A stretch of 7,911 nt of DNA. Source: Phycisphaerales bacterium. Its GTDB lineage: Bacteria; Planctomycetota; Phycisphaerae; Phycisphaerales; SM1A02. Shown piece by piece: positions 1 through 5,777 of this stretch. Positions within the stretch are counted from its first letter, which is position 1. Every line of letters starts with the position of its first letter. Location of the stretch: assembly GCA_029243925.1 (NCBI GenBank), contig JAQWRC010000249.1, positions 1 through 7,911 on the forward strand, in the 5' to 3' direction. Both the position numbers and the translations under genes were made by a program. The notes under the pieces are model-generated. The model did no database searches and was not told the origin of the DNA. It was given only the letters and a program-made list of their open reading frames with translations.

Positions 1-1
1 C

Positions 2-55
2 AACTATCGCGCAGATTACATCGAGATCGAGTGTGGTCATGTCTACGACGTATGA
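2..55 (+). CDS. Possible C-terminal end of an unidentified protein (partial)
   Basis: Reading from base 2, this frame is open from the window edge to a TGA at 53-55 and encodes NYRADYIEIECGHVYDV. The mix of acidic, aromatic and aliphatic residues looks more like a genuine protein end than the Arg-rich peptide of the frame from base 1, which stops at a TAA at 61-63. Seventeen residues are too few to identify a family. If real, the gene lies upstream of the window and converges on the minus-strand gene ending at 109. The frame choice is a judgement on composition only. Confidence 0.3.
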   Translation, partial: NYRADYIEIECGHVYDV

Positions 56-85
56 CGAAATAAAACCTACCGTGCTTCACCACCT

Positions 86-98
86 GATCCAAAGGATC
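86..98. other. Short perfect stem-loop in the convergent intergenic gap
   Basis: GATCC-AAA-GGATC forms a 5-bp perfect stem with a 3-base loop, between the possible gene end at 55 and the minus-strand stop at 109. It could help end transcription in either direction. However, no U-tract directly follows it on either strand: on the minus strand the nearest T-rich stretch lies about 20 nt further on. It therefore does not qualify as a standard intrinsic terminator. The rest of 56-108 holds nothing I recognise. Confidence 0.2.
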
Positions 99-108
99 GC
101 GACGTGCC

Positions 109-984
109 TCAATCGTCCGAAAGACCAAATGCGTCCCGGTGGGCTCTGGCCCACTCGAATATAGATGTGGCGGGCCGACCGATCACTAACTCGAAGGTAT
201 CGGTCACCAACGACGCTTTGCCTGCTCGCATCTGCCGAAAATGGCAGAGCACCTGCAACTCAAGCTCTTCCGCCGGTACGCCATATTCGATGAGCATCGC
301 TGCGAACGCATCTTCGGACATGTCGATGTAGCTGATCGGACACTCGAACGCCTTCGACAGTTCCCCGGCGATCTCGGTGTACGTCAATGCTTCGGGTCCG
401 GTGATCTCGAGATTTCGCTCGGACCATGCCGATGGATCCGCCCGCAGCACATGCGCCGCCACTTGTGCGCAATCATCGAGCGCGACCATGCCGATGCGCC
501 CATCGCCGGCGGAACCGAACATGCTGCGTTCATATCGGATCCCTTCGATCTGCCCGAGGAGATTCGTCTCCATCACCGTCTGCGGCGACACGAGAGACCA
601 CTGCAAGCCCGAGTTGCGCAACGCCTCGATGGACAACTGGTGCTGTACATCGAGTTGATCACCCTCATGGCGGACCGAGCCGTACAACTTGACCACCTGG
701 TCGATGCCGTGCACCTGCGCCGATTCAATCGCTGCAACCTCGCGCCGCCCCAGTTCAGCGTGCATCGGACTGACGAGAAAAAGACGGTCCGCCTGTTCCA
801 TAACGGCGGAGAGGCTTGATGGATCATCGAGATCGGCGACGACGCCGGTCACGCTTCCGCACGTCATCTCCTCGGCGCGTTCGCGACTTCTGGTCATTGC
901 CAGCACATCGACACCCGATTCAGCGAGCAACGCCGTCACCCGGGCGCCGAACATCCCGGTGGCACCTGTCACAAGCACGGTCAT
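109..984 (-). CDS. NmrA-like NAD(P)-binding Rossmann-fold protein (atypical SDR)
   Basis: The 291-residue protein starts with a Rossmann nucleotide-binding strand and glycine motif, VLVTGATGMFG (G7, G10, G13), as in NmrA-like and other atypical short-chain dehydrogenases. An early acidic stretch (GVVADLDDPSSL) matches the conserved 'D..D..SL' region where these proteins contact the cofactor. The middle has the family pattern KLYGS...H....SIEALRNSGLQWSLV, followed by a GDGRIGMVALDDCAQVAAHVL segment. It lacks the classical YxxxK catalytic pair, so it may be a quinone or NADPH reductase, a redox sensor, or a non-catalytic regulator. The length is normal for the family and no signal peptide is seen, so it is probably cytosolic. 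The ATG at 984 is supported by a strong ribosome binding site. It is transcribed divergently from the aldehyde dehydrogenase gene. The substrate cannot be inferred. Confidence 0.85.
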   Translation of the reverse strand: MTVLVTGATGMFGARVTALLAESGVDVLAMTRSRERAEEMTCGSVTGVVADLDDPSSLSAVMEQADRLFLVSPMHAELGRREVAAIESAQVHGIDQVVKLYGSVRHEGDQLDVQHQLSIEALRNSGLQWSLVSPQTVMETNLLGQIEGIRYERSMFGSAGDGRIGMVALDDCAQVAAHVLRADPSAWSERNLEITGPEALTYTEIAGELSKAFECPISYIDMSEDAFAAMLIEYGVPAEELELQVLCHFRQMRAGKASLVTDTFELVIGRPATSIFEWARAHRDAFGLSDD

Positions 985-990
985 GAATAG

Positions 991-998
991 CTCTCCTT
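991..998 (-). promoter_or_regulatory. Shine-Dalgarno site of the NmrA-like gene
   Basis: The minus strand reads AAGGAGAG, six bases before the ATG whose first base is 984. This near-consensus match fixes the start codon. Confidence 0.75.
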
Positions 999-1054
999 GA
1001 GCGACTGTGGGGCCTGAATACTACATAGAACGGGTCGGAATCCACATCGAACGC

Positions 1055-1063
1055 TGCTAGAAT
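1055..1063 (+). promoter_or_regulatory. Extended -10 promoter element for the aldehyde dehydrogenase gene run
   Basis: TGCTAGAAT combines a TGn extension with TAGAAT (5 of 6 matches to TATAAT). A -35 at 17-bp spacing (TCGGAA, 1035-1040) matches only 3 of 6 bases, which an extended -10 can tolerate. Transcription would start near 1070, leaving a leader of about 30 nt before the ATG at 1100. This is inferred from sequence only. Confidence 0.4.
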
Positions 1064-1087
1064 ATCCAATCACCCCGTTGCAGCACT

Positions 1088-1094
1088 CAGGAGA
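1088..1094 (+). promoter_or_regulatory. Shine-Dalgarno site of the aldehyde dehydrogenase gene
   Basis: CAGGAGA lies five bases before the ATG at 1100 and supports that start. Confidence 0.75.
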
Positions 1095-1099
1095 CATCC

Positions 1100-2476
1100 A
1101 TGACCACGGCCACAACCAGCACACTTCAATCGATCAACCCCGCCACCGGCAATCCCGTTGGTTCCGTCGATGTCACCCCCGTCGAGCACATCGACGCTGC
1201 CGTTGCCAGTGCACGGGAAGCACAGATCGCATGGAGCGCCCTCAGCGTCGAGGAACGAGCCGACATGCTTCGCCCCGCCGCTGCGGCCATTGCCGAACGC
1301 GCCGATGAACTCGGCGATCTGATTACCGCTGAAATGGGAAAGCCACAAGCAGAAGGCCGCGGTGAAGCTGGATATGCCGGCTCCGGCCTGCCCGGGCTGC
1401 TCGATTCACTCGTTGCCTCACTTCAACCTGAACACCTTGAAGACGGCTCAGTCGATACGACCCTGTATTACGACGCCTTCGGTGTCTGTGGCGTCATCAC
1501 CCCATGGAACTTCCCATTCCTCATGCCACAGCAGACGGTGATCCCCGCGCTCATCGCCGGCAACACCGTCGTCATGAAACCATCTGAGGAAACGCCTCTT
1601 GTCGGACAGGCGTTCGTGGATGTGTACAACGAGTTTCTCCCCGAAGGCGTTCTCCAGATCGTGCATGGGGACGAAGTCCAAGGCAAAGCCCTGGTGCAGT
1701 CCGATGTTCAGCTGATTGCATTCGTCGGCAGCCGAGCTGCCGGGCAGCACATTCTGCAAGCCGCCGGTGGCGGACTCAAACGCGTCATCCTCGAACTCGG
1801 CGGCAAGGACCCCATGATCGTGCTGGATGACGCCAACGTCGAAGAGGCCGCAGACTTCGCCGTGCTCAACTCCTTCCGCAACTGCGGACAGGTGTGCGTC
1901 AGCACTGAACGCATCTACGTTGAAGACGGCATCGCATCCGATTTCGAACAAGCTGTCTTGCGAAAGGTCGCGGAACTTCAGGTTGGCGATGGAGCAGAAG
2001 AAGGCACCACCATCGGCCCAATGGTCAGCCCGCAACAGAAGGCCATGGTGCTCGAACAACTTGAAATCGCCAAGCAGCAAGGTGCAACCGTCGCGTGCGG
2101 TGACAGTCCCATGGACGGCAACTACGTCACACCAACCGTGCTGACCGGCCTTGACCACTCCATGGACATCATGCGTGATGAAACCTTCGGCCCTGTCGCC
2201 TGCATCATGCGGGTCAAGGATGAGCGCCAGGCACTTGAGCTCGCCAATGACACGCCCTATGGACTTGGCGCTGCTGTCTTCGGTTCTGATCTTGAGCGGG
2301 CAAGCAATGTCGCCCGCCAGATGACCGCTGGCATGGTCGGCATCAACAAGGGTTGCGGTGGCGCAAAGGGTTCACCCTGGGTCGGGGCACAGCAATCCGG
2401 CTACGGGTTCCACGGTGGACCTCACGGCCACCGACAGTTCACTCAGGTACGCATCGTCAGCGTCCCGAAGGCCTGA
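1100..2476 (+). CDS. NAD(P)+-dependent aldehyde dehydrogenase
   Basis: The 458-residue protein is a full-length member of the aldehyde dehydrogenase superfamily, which oxidises aldehydes to carboxylic acids through a cysteine thiohemiacetal. The expected landmarks are present in order: INPATG near the N-terminus, PWNFPF with the oxyanion-hole Asn137, MKPSEETP with cofactor-binding Lys160, FVGSRAAG (G210, G215) at the cofactor site, LELGGKDP with general-base Glu232, NCGQVCVS with catalytic Cys266, and ETFGPV with Glu361. The C-terminal oligomerisation strand region is intact. The usual GSTxxG loop reads GSRAAG, with Arg replacing Thr, which leaves cofactor preference unclear. No signal peptide is seen, so it is cytosolic. 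The layout resembles succinate-semialdehyde-type enzymes, but the substrate cannot be assigned from sequence. It is first in a tight run with nadD, rimO and a dipeptidase gene. Confidence 0.93.
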   Translation: MTTATTSTLQSINPATGNPVGSVDVTPVEHIDAAVASAREAQIAWSALSVEERADMLRPAAAAIAERADELGDLITAEMGKPQAEGRGEAGYAGSGLPGLLDSLVASLQPEHLEDGSVDTTLYYDAFGVCGVITPWNFPFLMPQQTVIPALIAGNTVVMKPSEETPLVGQAFVDVYNEFLPEGVLQIVHGDEVQGKALVQSDVQLIAFVGSRAAGQHILQAAGGGLKRVILELGGKDPMIVLDDANVEEAADFAVLNSFRNCGQVCVSTERIYVEDGIASDFEQAVLRKVAELQVGDGAEEGTTIGPMVSPQQKAMVLEQLEIAKQQGATVACGDSPMDGNYVTPTVLTGLDHSMDIMRDETFGPVACIMRVKDERQALELANDTPYGLGAAVFGSDLERASNVARQMTAGMVGINKGCGGAKGSPWVGAQQSGYGFHGGPHGHRQFTQVRIVSVPKA

Positions 2477-2496
2477 TCTGGACGCTCGTGTCTTCC

Positions 2497-3117
2497 ATGG
2501 CACCCATCGTGATCTTCGGCGGAACATTCGATCCACCGACACGCGCTCATGCCGAACTGCCTCCACAGGCAGCGTCACTGATCGGCGCATCGAAATTGCT
2601 CTACATCCCCGCCGCCATCAGTCCGCACAAGATCGATGAACCCCCGACCGATCCAGTACATCGACTGGCCATGCTTCGACTCGTCGTGGATGGTATTGAA
2701 GGCGCGGAACTCTGCGACATCGAACTGCATCGAGACGGGCCCAGCTATTCAATCGATACCGTTCGACAACTTCGTGAACAGATCGATGATGCCGTACCAC
2801 TCCGCTTGCTCATCGGCGATGACCAAGCAGTCACGTTTCACTCATGGCGGGACTGGGCGGATCTGATCGAACTCGCCGAGCCTCTGGTACTGCCGCGACA
2901 CTGGAGTGATGCTTCCGAATTTGCCGATGCCCTTCGTACCAAAGGCCAGTGGCCTCAAGTCGATGTGGAGCGGTGGCTTCAATGGCGACTCGACCTGCCA
3001 TGCATGGATACATGTTCCACTGAAGCCCGGCACATGATCTCCGAACATCGCGACACACGTGATGTGCTCGTCCCGGATGTGGATGACTACATCAGAACGA
3101 ATGAGCTCTACCAATGA
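2497..3117 (+). CDS. nadD: Nicotinate-nucleotide adenylyltransferase (NadD)
   Basis: This enzyme transfers AMP from ATP to nicotinate mononucleotide, giving deamido-NAD, the penultimate step of NAD synthesis. At 206 residues from the ATG at 2497 it has normal length. Family landmarks are IFGGTFDPPTRAH (residues 6-18, phosphate-binding loop), LLYIPAAISPHK, a DGPSYSIDTVRQLR stretch, LLIGDDQAVTFHSW and the C-terminal CSTEARHMI, equivalent to the second ATP-binding motif STxxR. The usual HxGH signature reads TRAH: Thr is accepted in the wider superfamily, but Ala for Gly is less common. The frame is open upstream to an ATG at 2353, but that would overlap the dehydrogenase by over 120 bases and add residues unlike NadD. 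A GTG at 2488 is an alternative start adding three residues. The Shine-Dalgarno is weak, consistent with translation coupled to the dehydrogenase gene 20 nt upstream. Confidence 0.9.
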   Translation: MAPIVIFGGTFDPPTRAHAELPPQAASLIGASKLLYIPAAISPHKIDEPPTDPVHRLAMLRLVVDGIEGAELCDIELHRDGPSYSIDTVRQLREQIDDAVPLRLLIGDDQAVTFHSWRDWADLIELAEPLVLPRHWSDASEFADALRTKGQWPQVDVERWLQWRLDLPCMDTCSTEARHMISEHRDTRDVLVPDVDDYIRTNELYQ

Positions 3118-4658
3118 CTACGGCTGCACACGACATTTCAAAAGTCGCCTTCGTGAGCCTCGGCTGTCCGAAGAATCTCGTTGATTCCGAAGCCATGCTC
3201 GGCGAGTTGTCCCAAAGCGGCTACGAACTGGTCTCCGACCACGATCAGGCGGATGCCATCGTCATCAACACCTGTGGATTTCTGGAAGCCTCTCGGGACG
3301 AATCTCTTGAGGCGATTCATGAAGCTATCGAGCGCAAGAATCAAGGACGCGTGAAACGCGTCGTGGTCGCTGGCTGCCTCGTCCAACGACACCGGGCAAA
3401 GATGCTCGAGTGGGCACCGGGCATCGATGCCATGCTCGGCGTCTTCGATCGAGATCGCATCAGGGATGCCGTCGGCGGTCCTCCTGAAGATGTCGACATC
3501 GAAGCGGAAGCTCCCAGATACTGGATCAGCGGCAATGCACTGCAGGCGGCTCGCGAACGAGGGCGAGATACCGTCGGCCTGACCGTGCAGGGCAAGGACG
3601 GCAAAGGCGTCGGCTACTGGGAAGGTGATGACAACCGGTTCCGGCTGACACCACGCCACTGGACATACCTCCGCATGAGCGAAGGATGCAATCAGCGATG
3701 CGCCTTCTGCACCATTCCATCCATCCGCGGCAAGATGCGCTCAAAGCCGGTTGAGCATCTTTTGGCCGAAGCGCGGGCACTCATGGCTGGAGGCGCGTAC
3801 GAGCTCAATCTCATTGGCCAGGACACTACGAACTATGGGCGGGATATCGGATGGGCAGATCCCGACGCCGATGATCCGGAGGGCCTCGTCGGCCTGCTGA
3901 CGAATCTGAACGACATCGCCCGTGAACATGGCGGTGGCTGGATCCGGCTGATGTACGCCTATCCCACTAACTTCACCGACGAGATGATCGATGCGATCGC
4001 GTCACTAGAACACATCGTCAACTACATCGACATCCCATTGCAGCATGTCGCCGATGGCATGTTGTCTGCAATGCGCCGCAATGTCACCGGCGACCAGCAA
4101 CGAGCGTTGATGGATCGTCTGCGAGATCGTATTCCCGGCGTCGCCATCCGCACGACCTTCATCACCGGCTTCCCCGGCGAAACGGAAGAAGATCATCAGG
4201 AACTGCTCGAATGGATCCGTGATTTCCAGTTCGATGCGATGGGCGTGTTCCAGTACTCGCAGGAAGCCGGCACCGTCGCCGGAACCATGGAGGATGATCC
4301 AGCACTTCGCGTACCCGCCGAGGTCAAGGCGCGTCGTGAAGAGGAACTCATGCTCGCCCAGCAGGAGATCGCGTTTGAGAACACGGCCTATCTGGCTGAG
4401 CAATCCGCCATCTTCGACGTCCTTGTTGATGGACCGGGACGCGATCGTGAAACGGACGATGACACCCTGCAGGTCTTCACCGGACGCTGCTACCACCAGG
4501 CGCCGCAGGTTGATGCCTGCACCTGGGTGCTTTCAAGCCGTGATCTCGCACCGGGCGAACTCGTTCGCTGCACGATCATCGACAGCGATGGGTATGACCT
4601 CATTGCTCGACCGCTGGATGAACTGGAAGCGGGTCTTTCGCTGCCAGTGATCGGTTGA
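3114..4658 (+). CDS. rimO: Ribosomal protein S12 methylthiotransferase (RimO)
   Basis: RimO is a radical-SAM enzyme with two iron-sulfur clusters that methylthiolates an aspartate of ribosomal protein S12. The N-terminal methylthiotransferase domain shows VSLGCPKNLVDSE (Cys18), INTCGF (Cys54) and AGCL (Cys88), binding the auxiliary cluster. The radical-SAM motif is EGCNQRCAFC (Cys192, Cys196, Cys199), followed by IPSIRG. TFITGFPGETEED and the IDIPLQH segment are typical, and a TRAM-like RNA/S12-binding domain covers roughly residues 432-500. GCPKNLVDSE and the TRAM ending favour RimO over the tRNA enzyme MiaB. It has 514 residues against about 440 for the E. coli protein. Much of the excess is an insertion between the first two domains (about residues 121-180). 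Its ATG overlaps the nadD stop codon (ATGA), which implies translational coupling. Confidence 0.93.
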   Translation: MTTAAHDISKVAFVSLGCPKNLVDSEAMLGELSQSGYELVSDHDQADAIVINTCGFLEASRDESLEAIHEAIERKNQGRVKRVVVAGCLVQRHRAKMLEWAPGIDAMLGVFDRDRIRDAVGGPPEDVDIEAEAPRYWISGNALQAARERGRDTVGLTVQGKDGKGVGYWEGDDNRFRLTPRHWTYLRMSEGCNQRCAFCTIPSIRGKMRSKPVEHLLAEARALMAGGAYELNLIGQDTTNYGRDIGWADPDADDPEGLVGLLTNLNDIAREHGGGWIRLMYAYPTNFTDEMIDAIASLEHIVNYIDIPLQHVADGMLSAMRRNVTGDQQRALMDRLRDRIPGVAIRTTFITGFPGETEEDHQELLEWIRDFQFDAMGVFQYSQEAGTVAGTMEDDPALRVPAEVKARREEELMLAQQEIAFENTAYLAEQSAIFDVLVDGPGRDRETDDDTLQVFTGRCYHQAPQVDACTWVLSSRDLAPGELVRCTIIDSDGYDLIARPLDELEAGLSLPVIG

Positions 4659-4659
4659 C

Positions 4660-5715
4660 ATGGATGCGCCGCTCCAGATCATCGACGGCCACAACGACAC
4701 ACTGACCCGCCTCTTCCCCCCGGCGGACGAGACCGCCCAGTCGATCATCGATCGCAACGGCGAAGGGCATATCGATTTGATTCGAGCCCAGCACGGAGGA
4801 CTTGCTGGCGGATTCTTCGCGGTCTTCATTCCCGGTTCCGGTGGCCGAAGCTCCATTACTGCCAATGATGGAACAACCCTTGAAGCGGGATGCTTCGATC
4901 CCGTGGATCATGCCACGGCACGAGCACAGACCAACGGCGTGCTTGACCGCATGGACCACATGCTGAAAGCCAACTCGGACCGGATTCGCCTCGTGCGTAC
5001 GGCCGAGGAACTGGACTCGTGCATGCGCGATGGCGTGATGGCACTGATCCTGCACTACGAAGGCGTGGAGATGTTCAGCGAGGACCTCTCTGAACTCGAG
5101 GTCGACCATGCCCGTGGGCTGCGTTCGCTTGGACCAGTCTGGAGCCGCTCGAATGCATTCGCCCATGGCGTCCCCTTCGCGTTCCCCTGCACGCCCGACA
5201 TCGGTCCGGGGTTGACCAACGCCGGGAAGGACCTCGTCCGACGATGCAACGATTTGGGCGTCATGCTCGACGTCTCCCACTTGAACTACCGCGGATTCAT
5301 GGACCTTTCGGAACTGACGACCGCCCCGGTGATCGCGACCCACTGTGGCGTTCACGCGATCTGCGCATCGTCTCGAAATCTGCTGGACGATCAACTCGAT
5401 GTCATCCGCGGCAGCAACGGTCTTGTCGGAGTGAACTTTCACGTCGGCTTTCTTCGACCCGACGGTGAAGATGATGAAGACACCCCCTTGTCGGTCATCG
5501 CCGATCACCTCGACTACATGGTCGATCGAATGGGCATCGAACACGTCGCTCTCGGCAGCGATTTCGATGGCGCAACCATGCCTGAACCGATGGGCGACTG
5601 CGCCGGACTCCCGACGCTTGTAGACGTGCTGCGCGACCGTGGATGGTGCGATAAATCACTGCATGCCCTCGCTCACGGCAACTGGATGCGGGTGCTTCGA
5701 TCCACCTGGGGCTGA
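4660..5715 (+). CDS. M19-family (renal-type) dipeptidase
   Basis: The 351-residue protein belongs to the binuclear-zinc M19 peptidases, which cleave dipeptides, often including those with D-residues at the C-terminal position. Likely metal ligands, by comparison with the human enzyme, are His11 and Asp13 (DGHNDTL), bridging Glu134 (LHYEGVE), His207 (LDVSH) and His228 (IATHCG). Arg239 in CASSRN and Asp301 in GSDFDG match the substrate-binding Arg and Asp. The ending GNWMRVL fits the family GNxxRVL motif. There is no signal peptide or anchor, so unlike the mammalian protein it should be cytosolic, probably in peptide or cell-wall peptide turnover. The ATG follows the rimO stop by one base with no clear Shine-Dalgarno, which suggests translation by re-initiation. 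The true substrate could be a non-peptide amide, as in some relatives. Confidence 0.9.
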   Translation: MDAPLQIIDGHNDTLTRLFPPADETAQSIIDRNGEGHIDLIRAQHGGLAGGFFAVFIPGSGGRSSITANDGTTLEAGCFDPVDHATARAQTNGVLDRMDHMLKANSDRIRLVRTAEELDSCMRDGVMALILHYEGVEMFSEDLSELEVDHARGLRSLGPVWSRSNAFAHGVPFAFPCTPDIGPGLTNAGKDLVRRCNDLGVMLDVSHLNYRGFMDLSELTTAPVIATHCGVHAICASSRNLLDDQLDVIRGSNGLVGVNFHVGFLRPDGEDDEDTPLSVIADHLDYMVDRMGIEHVALGSDFDGATMPEPMGDCAGLPTLVDVLRDRGWCDKSLHALAHGNWMRVLRSTWG

Positions 5716-5777
5716 CTTCGTTTTTTCCCTTGCCTGCATGCGGCATCCTGCCATGATGGGTAGCGAGAAGGGGAACC
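5716..5777 (+). promoter_or_regulatory. Intergenic gap with T-run and weak promoter candidate
   Basis: A run of six T (5721-5726) follows the dipeptidase stop, but no stem sits directly before it, so a terminator is not supported. TTGCCT (5730-5735) and CATGAT (5752-5757) form a 16-bp-spaced -35/-10 candidate, each with 4 of 6 consensus bases, for the secreted propeller gene. The region 5737-5755 can also fold into an imperfect hairpin (GGCA/TGCC core). None of this is strong. Confidence 0.25.
5766..5773 (+). promoter_or_regulatory. Shine-Dalgarno site of the secreted propeller gene
   Basis: AGAAGGGG lies four bases before the ATG at 5778. The purine-rich stretch supports that start and independent translation of this gene. 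Confidence 0.6.

Larger units (their letters stand above)
985..1099. promoter_or_regulatory. Divergent intergenic promoter region
   Basis: These 115 bases separate two divergent genes and must hold both 5' ends. On the + strand there is an extended -10 candidate at 1055-1063. On the minus strand the best -10 I can find is TAGTAT (complement of 1018-1023, 4 of 6 consensus), which would give a leader of about 25-30 nt; no good -35 accompanies it. I see no convincing palindromic operator and no riboswitch-like structure. Confidence 0.5.

Noticed and set aside
241..819. Plus-strand open frame (192 codons) opposite the NmrA-like gene
   Set aside because: It is a codon-aligned shadow. The product is Arg/His-rich with no motif, while the minus strand has a clear Rossmann motif and a strong Shine-Dalgarno.
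1448..2158. Minus-strand open frame (236 codons) opposite the aldehyde dehydrogenase gene
   Set aside because: It has the same codon-aligned shadow phase. The sense strand carries all aldehyde dehydrogenase catalytic motifs and no ribosome binding site supports the antisense frame.
2353..2496. N-terminal extension of nadD from an upstream ATG
   Set aside because: It would overlap over 120 bases of the dehydrogenase gene and encodes an Arg/Pro/Thr-rich stretch. NadD proteins start just before the IFGGTFDP strand, which fits the ATG at 2497.
3138..3659. Minus-strand open frame (173 codons) opposite rimO
   Set aside because: It is a codon-aligned shadow of rimO with no family motif.
4600..5544. 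Long minus-strand open frame (314 codons) opposite the dipeptidase gene
   Set aside because: It is codon-aligned with the real gene on the other strand, so it stays open wherever the sense gene avoids TTA, CTA and TCA codons. The product has no recognisable motifs, while the + strand gene has a complete M19 active site.
5689..5726. Intrinsic terminator after the dipeptidase gene
   Set aside because: The only stem (5689-5694 with 5703-5708, including one G-T pair) is weak, lies partly inside the gene, and is separated from the T6 run by 12 bases. A functional intrinsic terminator needs the U-tract right after the stem.
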